Below are positions 48,410 through 57,838 of a stretch of DNA of 64,000 nucleotides, piece by piece. The DNA lies in NCBI GenBank assembly GCA_902596165.1, contig CACJSU010000006.1:29182-93181 (forward strand). Reading direction: 5' to 3'. The position numbers and the translations under genes were made by a program. Below the pieces are notes generated by a model. It was not told the origin of the DNA. It ran no database searches and saw only the letters and a program-made list of their open reading frames with translations. Position 1 is the stretch's first letter. The number at the start of each line of letters is the position of its first letter. This DNA is from an uncultured SAR86 cluster bacterium (GTDB lineage Bacteria; Pseudomonadota; Gammaproteobacteria; Magnimaribacterales; D2472).

Positions 48410-48672
48410 GATTTGTATGTAATGTTATATCGATGTAATTTTTTTCTAAGGGTAGCTCTGTTCAATCCCAAAGCAGTTGCAGCCTTAGATTGATTGTTTT
48501 TGGCATACTTCATTACTGCCTTCAAAAGTTCAGGTTCAACCTCAGCCATAACCATTTCATAAACATTTGCTGGGTTTGTATCACCAAGAGTAGAAAAGTA
48601 TTTTTTCATAGCCTTTCTTACTTGCCCACTAAGAGGTTTGTTTTTTGGTTTTTGTAAGACTGTTTTAGTCAT
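48406..48672 (-). CDS. fis: DNA-binding protein Fis
   Basis: 88 aa; C-terminal EPELLKAVMKYAKNNQSKAATALGLNRATLRKKLHRYNI HTH; adjacent to purH. Confidence 0.92.
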   Translation of the reverse strand: MTKTVLQKPKNKPLSGQVRKAMKKYFSTLGDTNPANVYEMVMAEVEPELLKAVMKYAKNNQSKAATALGLNRATLRKKLHRYNITYKS

Positions 48673-48734
48673 TTAGTAGTGATTTTTCTGCAAACTATAA
48701 ATTCTACAGCTGATTAAAAATTGCTCAACTGATT

Positions 48735-49295
48735 TTAAAGATTAATTACAGTTTTTTTATCGTCGCCTAAAATTAATTTAGTCATTTCTCCATTTTTGAG
48801 GAATATTTCTGTTCTAGACGCGTAATCAGGATGAAAATATGAAATTTTATTATTGCTTACGATGTATGAAACCAATGTGTTGATTACCATGAAGTGTGTC
48901 GTCACAATAACGTTACCTTCAACCTCATTGAGCCAGCCTATTAAATTATTGCGCCACTCTTTTACAGCTTCAGGTAGCTCTTTAATTTGAGTTGTAAATA
49001 TTTTTATCAGCCAATCACGCTTTGCATCAACATTAATATTGTCTGAAGGTATTTCAATAAATCTAGAATCTAATTGAAAAGAGCACCGCTTTTCTTTAAT
49101 CATCATCTCCATTGTCTCAATAGCTCTTTTTTTGGGGCTTGAAAGCAGGCTGTAGCTAGAAATTTTATCAATCAGAGATTTCCCAGCTTCAGCAGCTTGT
49201 TCGGAGCCTAATTCACTTAAACCAGGATCAGGGTGGGCAGACCATGCAGCAGATGCTTCCCCGTGTCTAACAAGAATGATATGACTTTGACTCAT
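48735..49295 (-). CDS. Histidine phosphatase superfamily protein
   Basis: IILVRHGEASAAW, LLSSPKKRAIETMEMM, NVIVTTHFMVINTLVS. Confidence 0.85.
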   Translation of the reverse strand: MSQSHIILVRHGEASAAWSAHPDPGLSELGSEQAAEAGKSLIDKISSYSLLSSPKKRAIETMEMMIKEKRCSFQLDSRFIEIPSDNINVDAKRDWLIKIFTTQIKELPEAVKEWRNNLIGWLNEVEGNVIVTTHFMVINTLVSYIVSNNKISYFHPDYASRTEIFLKNGEMTKLILGDDKKTVINL

Positions 49296-49323
49296 TGTAA
49301 AAAATACCAATTATAATTATTTG

Positions 49324-50064
49324 ATGAGAAAGCCTAGAATTTTTTGTCCTGAATTAACTGCACCAAACTATAAGTGCACCAACATAAAACAAATACATCA
49401 TCTTGCCAAGGTTCTTAGGTTACAACAGGACGATCCTGTAGAGTTTTTTGATGGTAAGGGTTATGTCGCTACTGGCAAGATCCAAGAGATTGGCAGGGCT
49501 CATATAAATTTTCATGTGAATGACATTTTATCTATTCAAAATCCTTATCAAAAGTCTTACCAAGCAATAATCCCGTACCTAAAAAGAGAGAATCTAATTA
49601 TTTCATTACAAAAGTTAGTAGAGTTAGGAGTGAATTCAATTCTTATCTATAAGCCGGTACGTCTAGATCAATCATTAGTAAAAAAGGACCTATCTAAATT
49701 AAATCTTAGACTGGAAGAATCTATTATCAGCGCATGTGAACAATCTGGATGTAATCATATCCCTTACATAGATTATTTTGATGGTCTTGAAAAATGCCTC
49801 CAAAGTGAAAAGATAAATACAAATTTCGAGGGCTTATTCGTTCTTGATACAATTGCTAATCAATTTATCAAAGGGCATGAGATTTTGAACTTAAATAGTA
49901 TTGGCTTTATAACAGGTCCTGAATCGGGTTTCTCAGAAGCTGAGCGTGAAATCATGAATGAACTTGGATTGCAGTCATTTAAAATAGGGCATTATGTATT
50001 GCGAGCTGAAACAGCGCCTATTGTAGGATTATCTATGCTTCACGGCTTGTTAGGAGAAAATTGA
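49324..50064 (+). CDS. rsmE: 16S rRNA (uracil1498-N3)-methyltransferase
   Basis: HHLAKVLRLQQDDPVEFFDGKG, EESIISACEQSGCNHIP, FITGPESGFSEAE, LRAETAPIVGLSML. Confidence 0.94.
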   Translation: MRKPRIFCPELTAPNYKCTNIKQIHHLAKVLRLQQDDPVEFFDGKGYVATGKIQEIGRAHINFHVNDILSIQNPYQKSYQAIIPYLKRENLIISLQKLVELGVNSILIYKPVRLDQSLVKKDLSKLNLRLEESIISACEQSGCNHIPYIDYFDGLEKCLQSEKINTNFEGLFVLDTIANQFIKGHEILNLNSIGFITGPESGFSEAEREIMNELGLQSFKIGHYVLRAETAPIVGLSMLHGLLGEN

Positions 50065-50996
50065 TGCAAGGCACATCCTCACTGTTTATTACCGATTCTT
50101 TGGATGAATTAAATCCAAAAAAAGATACAACCATTTTGTGGATGCAAGAAGCCTTCACCATGGGAAGTCAAATTTTTCAGTGTGAGATGAGTGATTTAAC
50201 TTATACAGATCAACAAACTTTTGCTAGCTTCTCTGCAATTAAAGATCCAAATGATCATCCGCAGATTAGTGAACAAGTTAATGCAACAAAAGCACTTAAG
50301 GATTTTGACTATGTTTTTATGAGGAAGGATCCTCCAGTAGATGAAAACTTTATGAATGCTTTGCACATGTTATCTCAGGCTGAATCTGAGGGCGCCAATG
50401 TTATCAATCGACCCTCAGCATTACAGAAGTTTAATGAAAAGATTTTTGCACTTCGATTTTCTAAATGGATGCCCGACACAAATGTTATTTGTAAAGCGGA
50501 AGACTTTAAACAATTCAAACAGAGATATTCGAGCATTATTTTAAAGCCTCTTAATGGTATGGGTGGAGAGTCTATCTACAAATTTGATGAAAGCTCAACA
50601 GATCATTTAGGAATTTTTAAATCACTAACCAATAATTATCAAACCATGGTCATGGTCCAAAATTTCTTACCTGAAATTTATGATGGAGACTATCGGATTT
50701 TGATCATTCACGGCAAGCCGTTTCCAATAGCACTTGCAAGAATTCCTAAAGAAGGAAGTTTCAAGGGTAATCTTGCTGCTGGCGGTATAGGTGAAGCCCG
50801 TGAATTATCTGATGATCAGGTTCGAGTTAGTACAGAAATTGGCAAGTTACTATCGGAGGAGGGCATTTTGTTTGCAGGAATCGATATGATTGGAAACTAT
50901 CTAACCGAAATAAATATAACAAGTCCTACAGGCGCAAGGGAGATTCTCTCTCAAACTGGCAAAAATCCAATAAAGACCCTACTTCAATCAATATAA
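50064..50996 (+). CDS. gshB: Glutathione synthetase
   Basis: FVMRKDPPVDENFMN-like FMRKDPPVDENFMNALHML, INRPSALQKFNEKIFALRF, LKPLNGMGGESIY, DYRILIIHGKPFPIALARIP, EINITSPTGAREI. Confidence 0.95.
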   Translation: MQGTSSLFITDSLDELNPKKDTTILWMQEAFTMGSQIFQCEMSDLTYTDQQTFASFSAIKDPNDHPQISEQVNATKALKDFDYVFMRKDPPVDENFMNALHMLSQAESEGANVINRPSALQKFNEKIFALRFSKWMPDTNVICKAEDFKQFKQRYSSIILKPLNGMGGESIYKFDESSTDHLGIFKSLTNNYQTMVMVQNFLPEIYDGDYRILIIHGKPFPIALARIPKEGSFKGNLAAGGIGEARELSDDQVRVSTEIGKLLSEEGILFAGIDMIGNYLTEINITSPTGAREILSQTGKNPIKTLLQSI

Positions 50997-50997
50997 A

Positions 50998-51615
50998 ATG
51001 CAACCATTAATTTATAAACAAAGAGTTAAAAGATGGGGATTTAAAAAATCCATGCTTGTATCTTTAATATTCCATGGAGTGATTATTTTTGGAGTCAGCT
51101 TTGTTGTTATTCAGCAACCATGGGAATTTAATGAAGACGCAATTGTGAATATTAAATTTGCTGATGGAGAATTCGATATGCAAGGCAGTTCAGTAAATGG
51201 CTTTGAATCTCTTCAACAAAATAGTCAAAAAACTGCAATGATTTCTAGAGATGCTAATCTCCAAGATCAATCTCAGTTGAGCGTAAGACGTTTAGAGTCA
51301 AATTCAACAATGGAAAGTTTCGAGACCATCTACTTAAATGCTTGGCAAAGACAGGTTGAGACAACTGGTTATTACGAAATATCTCGTTCTGACATGATTC
51401 AAGGCGATTTTAGAGTTCAAATCAAGTCCATTATTGATCACAAGGGAAATTTAATTGATGCTGATATTTTACAATCCTCTGGGAACTCTATACTGGATGC
51501 TTTAGCTCTAAAAATTTTATACCAATCAGCTCCATTTGAGCCTTTTCCCACAGAAATGTTAGACAACTACCAAAAGCTTGAAATTATTCGAGACTGGAAT
51601 TTTTCAAATTCTTAG
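50998..51615 (+). CDS. TonB-like energy transducer, short spacer
   Basis: Single N-terminal TM (MLVSLIFHGVIIFGVSFVV) and TonB C-terminal-like domain (FRVQIKSIIDHKGNLIDADILQSSGNSILDALALKILYQSAPFEPFP); sits at the tonB position after gshB. Confidence 0.8.
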   Translation: MQPLIYKQRVKRWGFKKSMLVSLIFHGVIIFGVSFVVIQQPWEFNEDAIVNIKFADGEFDMQGSSVNGFESLQQNSQKTAMISRDANLQDQSQLSVRRLESNSTMESFETIYLNAWQRQVETTGYYEISRSDMIQGDFRVQIKSIIDHKGNLIDADILQSSGNSILDALALKILYQSAPFEPFPTEMLDNYQKLEIIRDWNFSNS

Positions 51616-51617
51616 TA

Positions 51618-52025
51618 ATGCAGATTTTAGCTTTTGATTTTGGAACTCGGCACATTGGTGTTGCTGTTGGACAAACTATTACAGGGACCTCATCTCCTTT
51701 GATGGTGCTTGATGTTGCTCAAGAGGGCAAAAAAATTTGGAATACTATTGAAGGCCTTATCAATGAATGGAAACCAGATCAATTACTAGTTGGAAATCCC
51801 TTAAACATGGATGGCACGCCCAGTGATATGATAAAAAAAATTGACCCATTCTTTAAAAAACTTCAAATGATTAGTGATGTTCCTTGTGAATTAGTTGATG
51901 AGAGATTAACCTCATTTGAAGCTAAACAGTTGGCTCAAAAGAATAAAAGAGATGACCGAATCGATGATTTAGCTGCCAAAATATTTTTAGATAATTGGAT
52001 AGAGCGCCATGTCAATCCCAAGTAG
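51618..52025 (+). CDS. ruvX: Holliday junction resolvase-like / pre-16S rRNA nuclease RuvX (YqgF)
   Basis: AFDFGTRHIGVAVGQ, LVGNPLNMDGTPSDM, VDERLTSFEA, DDLAAKIFLDNWI. Confidence 0.93.
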   Translation: MQILAFDFGTRHIGVAVGQTITGTSSPLMVLDVAQEGKKIWNTIEGLINEWKPDQLLVGNPLNMDGTPSDMIKKIDPFFKKLQMISDVPCELVDERLTSFEAKQLAQKNKRDDRIDDLAAKIFLDNWIERHVNPK

Positions 52026-53766
52026 TTTTATTGATCAGTTATTGGATCAAACCGATATTGTTGATGTTGTAGGCAGACGCATTCCCTTAAATAAAAAGGG
52101 ATCAAATTTTTGGTGCCAGTGCCCATTTCACGATGATTCAAATCCATCTATGGCTGTTAATCAAGAAAAACAGTTTTTTTATTGTTTTGTTTGTCAGGAG
52201 TCTGGCAATGCAATTCATTTTCTTAGGCGGTATGAAAATCTAGAGTTTGTAGATGCAATTGAAACTCTGGCAAGTTCAGCAGGCATGACTGTGCCATACG
52301 AGAACAATAGATCAGAGAGATCTAAACCCAGTGGCTTAGTTGAGCAAGCGGTAAAATTTTATCAAGCCAATCTTAATGAAACGACTGCTCCAAATGCAGT
52401 TCAATATCTTAAGGACAGAAAGATTACTGGCGCTACAGCTAAGAAATTTAATATTGGGTATGCGCAAAATAAATGGGATGGTCTTTTAAATTATTTGGGT
52501 TCTGATACTCCAAGCAAAGAATTAGACGAGTCTGGGTTATTTAGTAAGAAAGATGATCGATTTTATGATCGGTTTAGAGGCAGAGTGATTTTCCCAATTA
52601 GAAATATCAAAGGTGATTTTATTGCCATGGGCGGGAGAATAATAGATGAGGGAGAGCCTAAGTATCTTAACTCTCCTGAAACTTCATTTTTTAATAAATC
52701 AAATGAGTTGTTTGGCTTGTATGAAGTGAAAGAATTGGAGAAAAATATCGCCTCTTTAATAGTTGTTGAAGGATATATGGATGTAATAGGCCTCTTTGAG
52801 CATGGTGTCAAGAATGCAGTAGCAACTCTGGGTACGGCTATAACACCAAACCATGTTTCTAAAATTATGCGCTATACCAATAAGATATTTTTTGCTTTTG
52901 ATGGTGATTTGGCTGGAGGTAAGGCAGCTTGGAAAGCGGTAGAAAATACTTTTCCAATTATCCGGGAGGATGTAAATATACATTTTGTATTTTTTGAACA
53001 GGGTCATGATCCAGATTCATATATTAATCAGTATGGATTGGAAGCATTTCAAAAACTCCTAGATGAATCAATATCGCTTTCATCATACTTTTTATCAAAA
53101 GTGAAAGAATTTAATTTAGAGACATTGGAGGGTAGAGCTCAGGCAGCATCTTTTGCTATTCCAATAGTGAATAAAATAAATAACTCAGTCATTAAAGAAA
53201 TTTACATCAGCGAGGTCTCAAAATTATGCGGCATGGATATTAAGACCATGGATGTATCCCCAAGTCCTGCTATTAGACAAGAAACAGATAATGTTGCCAG
53301 CTCAAGTTCAAACACGCCGGTACGCGTAAAAGCAGTTATTAATATCTTTAGTGCTTTATTAGCCTTTCCAGCTATAGCAAAAGAACCTCTTTTTGATGAA
53401 TTAAAGGATAATCCAAAATTTGACTTCTTATTTGTAATTTTAGATTTATATAAACAAAAACCTGACATAAAGCCATCTAGGGTGGTCGAAAGCCTCGAAT
53501 CTGATCAAATTAAGGGATATTTCTCAGAAGCTGTTGTAGCTGGACTAGTTTTATCCAAAAAAAATGCATTAAAGCTTGTAAGTGATTGCATGGATATTTT
53601 GTTAAAAAATCAAAAAGATAGAGAGCAATCACTCAAAGACAAGTATAATGTCCAATCGATAACGCCAGCAGAAAGAAGAGATTTACAACAAATCATCTTA
53701 AAAAAGCAAGAAATAACTGACGATGATCGAAATTGGTTAGAAAAATTAAGTTCGAAACAGGATTGA
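52009..53766 (+). CDS. dnaG: DNA primase
   Basis: CHC2-type zinc finger (CQCPFHDDSNPSM...FYCFVCQESGNAIHFL), TOPRIM (VVEGYMDVIGLFEHGVKNAVATLGTAIT; FFAFDGDLAGGKAAWKA). Confidence 0.96.
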   Translation: MSIPSSFIDQLLDQTDIVDVVGRRIPLNKKGSNFWCQCPFHDDSNPSMAVNQEKQFFYCFVCQESGNAIHFLRRYENLEFVDAIETLASSAGMTVPYENNRSERSKPSGLVEQAVKFYQANLNETTAPNAVQYLKDRKITGATAKKFNIGYAQNKWDGLLNYLGSDTPSKELDESGLFSKKDDRFYDRFRGRVIFPIRNIKGDFIAMGGRIIDEGEPKYLNSPETSFFNKSNELFGLYEVKELEKNIASLIVVEGYMDVIGLFEHGVKNAVATLGTAITPNHVSKIMRYTNKIFFAFDGDLAGGKAAWKAVENTFPIIREDVNIHFVFFEQGHDPDSYINQYGLEAFQKLLDESISLSSYFLSKVKEFNLETLEGRAQAASFAIPIVNKINNSVIKEIYISEVSKLCGMDIKTMDVSPSPAIRQETDNVASSSSNTPVRVKAVINIFSALLAFPAIAKEPLFDELKDNPKFDFLFVILDLYKQKPDIKPSRVVESLESDQIKGYFSEAVVAGLVLSKKNALKLVSDCMDILLKNQKDREQSLKDKYNVQSITPAERRDLQQIILKKQEITDDDRNWLEKLSSKQD

Positions 53767-53818
53767 AAAAATCAAGTTTGGCATCACATATAGTTAACGA
53801 TTTAGAAAGAGGCATTGA

Positions 53819-55624
53819 GTGGATAAGTTAAAAAAACAAGGTTCAAGGATTGCAGAGTTAATTGAGAAAGGTCGCGAGCAAGGCTATTTAACTTATGCAG
53901 ATGTAAATGATCATCTTCCAGAGGATATTTCAGATCCTGATCAGGTTGATGAAATCATTGGCATGATTAATGATTTAGGCCTTCAAGTTCACGAGACTGC
54001 ACCCGATGCAGATACCCTTATGCTATCTGAGTCATCTGACGATCAAGATGACATAGCTCTTGAGCAAGCGGCCGAAGCTTTGGCTGCTGTGGAGAATGAA
54101 ACTGGGCGTACGACCGATCCAGTAAGAATGTACATGCGTGAAATGGGCACAGTTGATCTCCTAACACGCGAAGGCGAGATTGAAATTGCTAAACGTATAG
54201 AGGAGGGTATGCGCGATCTGCTTGATGCAAGTGTTCATTACCCAGGAATCGTTGAGCACATTATTGATTTTTATGAGCAAGTAAAGAGTGAAGATAAAAA
54301 GCTCAGCGAATTACTAACTGGTTTTTTAGAAGAAATGGAAGAAGTCCCTTCGGCTGGACCTGGAAGTGAGAAGGCCAAACAATTAGAAGAAAGCGATGAA
54401 GAAGTTGATAATGGGCCTGATTTAGCTGAAGTTCAAAGACGCATGACGAATCTAAAGCGTCAATTTAATAAGACACAAAAAGTAGTTGAATCAAAAGGAA
54501 GGCATTCTAAAGAAGCTAAGACTGAGTTTGCAAAACTTGGATTAATATTTCAGTTCCTTAAATTCTCACCAAAAATGTTTGAAGATTTGGCTTTCTTTGC
54601 TCGCAGTGATTTGGCTGAAATTCGTTTGCATGAAAAAAGAATTCAGTTTTTGTTTGTAAAATCGGCTCGGATTCCTCGCAAGGACTTTATTGCAATGTAC
54701 AAAGACAACATCACCAAAGTCAAATGGGTTGATTCTTTAATGAGTAATAAAAAATACTCCAAGAAATCACTAGAGCACATCAAACCTGATGTACTTATAG
54801 CGCAGAAAGCCATAAAAGCTGTTGAGGAAAGAGTAGGTCTAAGCATAAAGGATATCAAAGAAATTAATCGAGCGATGTCGATGGGCGAAACAAAAATGAG
54901 GCGCGCTAAAAAAGACATGGTTGAAGCTAATCTTAGGCTTGTTATTTCAATTGCTAAAAAATATACAAACAGAGGTTTGCAGTTCTTGGACTTAATTCAA
55001 GAAGGCAACATTGGTCTTATGAAAGCAGTTGATAAGTTTGAATATAGAAGAGGTTATAAATTCTCAACCTATGCAACATGGTGGATTAGACAAGCGATTA
55101 CAAGATCAATTGCTGACCAAGCAAGAACGATAAGAATTCCTGTTCACATGATTGAAACTATTAATAAATTAAATCGTGTCTCTAGGCAGATGATGCAAGA
55201 CATGGGTAGAGAGCCAACTCCAGAAGAGCTGAGTAATGAGCTAGACATGCCAGAAGATAAAGTCAGAAAAGTTCTTAAAATTGCCAAAGAGCCAATTTCA
55301 ATGGAGACTCCTATTGGTGATGATGAAGACTCAAACTTAGGTGACTTTATTGAAGATACAGTCATTCACTCGCCCCTAAAGAATGCGACTGAAGGTAGTC
55401 TGCACTTTGCCACTGATGATGTTCTTTCATCATTAACTGCCAGAGAAGCAAAGGTTCTAAGAATGCGCTTTGGCATTGGCATGAATACAGATCATACTTT
55501 GGAAGAGGTGGGTAAACAGTTTGATGTAACTCGTGAAAGGATTCGTCAAATAGAAGCCAAGGCTTTAAGGAAGTTAAGACATCCTTCAAGATCAAGTCAC
55601 CTGAAAAATTTCTTAGACGAATAG
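53819..55624 (+). CDS. rpoD: RNA polymerase sigma-70 factor RpoD (GTG start)
   Basis: [94 protein letters not shown]; region 4.2 [30 protein letters not shown]. Confidence 0.97.
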   Translation: MDKLKKQGSRIAELIEKGREQGYLTYADVNDHLPEDISDPDQVDEIIGMINDLGLQVHETAPDADTLMLSESSDDQDDIALEQAAEALAAVENETGRTTDPVRMYMREMGTVDLLTREGEIEIAKRIEEGMRDLLDASVHYPGIVEHIIDFYEQVKSEDKKLSELLTGFLEEMEEVPSAGPGSEKAKQLEESDEEVDNGPDLAEVQRRMTNLKRQFNKTQKVVESKGRHSKEAKTEFAKLGLIFQFLKFSPKMFEDLAFFARSDLAEIRLHEKRIQFLFVKSARIPRKDFIAMYKDNITKVKWVDSLMSNKKYSKKSLEHIKPDVLIAQKAIKAVEERVGLSIKDIKEINRAMSMGETKMRRAKKDMVEANLRLVISIAKKYTNRGLQFLDLIQEGNIGLMKAVDKFEYRRGYKFSTYATWWIRQAITRSIADQARTIRIPVHMIETINKLNRVSRQMMQDMGREPTPEELSNELDMPEDKVRKVLKIAKEPISMETPIGDDEDSNLGDFIEDTVIHSPLKNATEGSLHFATDDVLSSLTAREAKVLRMRFGIGMNTDHTLEEVGKQFDVTRERIRQIEAKALRKLRHPSRSSHLKNFLDE

Positions 55625-55630
55625 TTTTTC

Positions 55631-55707
55631 GGGCCTGTAGCTCAGTTGGTTAGAGCAGTGGACTCATAATCCATTGGTCGGAGGTTCGAGTCCTCCCGGG
55701 CCCACCA
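55631..55707 (+). tRNA. tRNA with CAT anticodon; more likely tRNA-Ile2 (lysidine-modified) than elongator tRNA-Met
   Basis: 77-nt cloverleaf GGGCCTG-TAGCTCAGTTGGTTAGAGC-AGTGGACTCATAATCCATT-GGTCGGAGGTTCGAGTCCTCC-CGGGCCC-ACCA, encoded CCA; C4:G69 and C5:G68 acceptor pairs; immediately after rpoD. Confidence 0.92.
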
Positions 55708-55742
55708 TTGAAATAATACTTACTAGTCACAAGAAATTTATA

Positions 55743-55778
55743 CAAAAATCTTTGGCAGCCACATGGTAACTGCAAAGA
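55743..55778 (-). terminator. Rho-independent terminator for the DUF411 gene
   Basis: Minus strand CTTTGCAG-TTACCATGTGG-CTGCCAAAG-ATTTTTG: 8-bp stem with one bulge, then a U-rich tail. Confidence 0.6.
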
Positions 55779-55806
55779 GTTATAGGATCCTTAAACATGG
55801 TAAAAA

Positions 55807-56280
55807 TTATTTTTGCTTTATCTCAGCATAGACTTCGCTAGTTCCATCTCTGAAAAGAATTAGAACTTCATAGGGCGTAAAACGATTACCAACTTCCATT
55901 CCAGGTGAGCCTAATGGCATCCCGGGGACTGATAACCCAATTGCATCAGGATTTTTTTCAGAAAGAAATTGGGTAATATATTTGCTTGGGATATGACCTT
56001 CAAAAATGTAGCCATCTTCTGATACTGCAGTGTGACATGATCTGTATTCTGGCTTGATGTTATATTTTTCTTTGACCTCTTGCATACTTTGATGGTCTTT
56101 TGTTACTGAAGCAAAACCATTGCTTTCAAGGTGCTCGATCCATTTCTTGCAGCACCCGCAAGTTGGTGTTTTGTGAACTAAAAGTGAAAATTTGTTATTT
56201 ATCTCCTGACTTTGGATTTCAAAAGAGCTGAATGCAATTGAAAAAATAAATAATACTTGGCTAAAGAATTTAATATTCAT
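55807..56280 (-). CDS. Exported DUF411 metal-binding protein
   Basis: Signal peptide; HKTPTCGCCKKWIEHLESNGF, EYRSCHTAVSEDGYIFEGHIPSKYI, GLSVPGMPLGSPGMEVG are DUF411 hallmarks. Confidence 0.9.
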   Translation of the reverse strand: MNIKFFSQVLFIFSIAFSSFEIQSQEINNKFSLLVHKTPTCGCCKKWIEHLESNGFASVTKDHQSMQEVKEKYNIKPEYRSCHTAVSEDGYIFEGHIPSKYITQFLSEKNPDAIGLSVPGMPLGSPGMEVGNRFTPYEVLILFRDGTSEVYAEIKQK

Positions 56281-56334
56281 TACTCTATGATATCAAGAAT
56301 TAGGATGGTGCCCGAAGATTTATAAAGATTGCGT

Positions 56335-57753
56335 TCACGGCATGATCACCGCTTTGGTCTCTAGGCATTCCTCTAAGCCATGAAGACCATGTTCTCTGCC
56401 ATTACCAGAAGATTTATAACCTCCAAAAGGCGCTCCTGTTCCTCTCGCACCTCCATTAATAATAACTTGTCCAGCTCTAATCTTTCTTGCAACTTGATTA
56501 GCATGAACCGGCTCACCTTGAACGTAACCAGCCAACCCATATTCAGTATCATTAGCCATCTCAATCGCTTGCTCTTCTGAATCATATTTCAGAATTGATA
56601 AGACTGGACCAAAAATTTCTTCTCTTGCAATGGTCATGTCATTAGTAACATTTGCAAAAACAGTTGGTTTTACATAGTACCCTTTTTCATAACCCTCTGG
56701 CTTTTCAACGCCGCCAGCAACCAAGGTCGCACCTTCCTCAATGCCTATTTTGATCATTCTCAGGATCTTTTCATACTGAGGTTTGTTCGCAATAGGCCCA
56801 ATTCTAAATTCTCCCTGGGGATCACCAATAGTTGTACTATTTGCAGTTTGCGCAGCAACTTCAACTGCTTTCTCATAATTTTTCCCTGAAACCAGCATTT
56901 TTGTTGGTGCATTACATGACTGTCCTGAATTTAAGAAACAATGCCCAGCACCGCCTTTCACAGATTTCTCAAGATCAGCAACATCATCTAGAATAATATT
57001 TGAAGATTTGCCGCCTAGCTCTTGATGCACTCTTTTAACAGAAACAGCAGATGCTTGAGCGACTGCAATTCCGGCTTCGGTTGATCCTGTAAAAGACATC
57101 ATGGCAACATCTGGATGGTCTGATAAGGCAGCACCTACAATCGGACCGTATCCATTCACCACATTAAAGACGCCTGCTGGGACTCCAGCTTTGTCAAATA
57201 TCTCGGCAAGCAGCAGTGCGCAAAATGGAGAAATTTCACTCGGCTTTAACACCATTGAACATCCTGCTGCAAGTGCGGCTGATGCCTTGGTGGTAATTTG
57301 ATTCATGGGCCAATTCCATGGTGTGATCATACCTATTACACCAATAGGTTCCCTTATTAATGTGTAATCACCTTCTTTTTTTTCAAATTCATATTCTTTT
57401 AGAGCATCCAAAGTTTCATGTAAATTTTTAATTCCAGTTGATGCTTGAGCTTTTTCTGATAGCCATATTGGAGAACCCATTTCTTCTGTTATCACTTGAA
57501 CTAAATCATCGTAACGATTTTCGTATTCAGCAATAATATTATTTAAGATTTCAATGCGATCTTCCTTAGAGCTAAATTGATATGTTTCAAAGGCATCAGA
57601 TGCTGCTGATACTGCTTTATTAATATCATCTTTTGTTCCAGAGGTAACATGCCCTATTAGTTCTTCATTTGCAGGATTGATAATCTCAATTCTTTCCTTT
57701 GAATCTGATTCAGTCCATTTACCGTTTATATAGAAATTTAATTTATTTTTCAT
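56335..57753 (-). CDS. Aldehyde dehydrogenase family protein
   Basis: PWNWPMNQI, FTGSTEAG, ELGGKSSNIILDD, NSGQSCNAPT (catalytic Cys), EEIFGPVLSI. Confidence 0.93.
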   Translation of the reverse strand: MKNKLNFYINGKWTESDSKERIEIINPANEELIGHVTSGTKDDINKAVSAASDAFETYQFSSKEDRIEILNNIIAEYENRYDDLVQVITEEMGSPIWLSEKAQASTGIKNLHETLDALKEYEFEKKEGDYTLIREPIGVIGMITPWNWPMNQITTKASAALAAGCSMVLKPSEISPFCALLLAEIFDKAGVPAGVFNVVNGYGPIVGAALSDHPDVAMMSFTGSTEAGIAVAQASAVSVKRVHQELGGKSSNIILDDVADLEKSVKGGAGHCFLNSGQSCNAPTKMLVSGKNYEKAVEVAAQTANSTTIGDPQGEFRIGPIANKPQYEKILRMIKIGIEEGATLVAGGVEKPEGYEKGYYVKPTVFANVTNDMTIAREEIFGPVLSILKYDSEEQAIEMANDTEYGLAGYVQGEPVHANQVARKIRAGQVIINGGARGTGAPFGGYKSSGNGREHGLHGLEECLETKAVIMP

Positions 57754-57796
57754 ACGAAGTCCTATTTATTTAATAGCAATCCTAACAAATTTTTTG

Positions 57797-57824
57797 TTTA
57801 AGTTGGCGCAATACTTAACTTAAA
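57797..57824. repeat. Inverted repeat TTTAAGTT-N12-AACTTAAA upstream of the aldehyde dehydrogenase gene
   Basis: Perfect 8-bp arms in the 57754-57838 intergenic region; candidate operator only. Confidence 0.4.
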
Positions 57825-57838
57825 GTAAGACTAATAAA

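Noticed and set aside
57812-57824. 13-mer TACTTAACTTAAA shared with the GSII leader (4877-4889)
   Set aside because: Tempting as a common operator, but a 13-mer of A/T-rich composition is likely by chance in a 64 kb AT-rich window.
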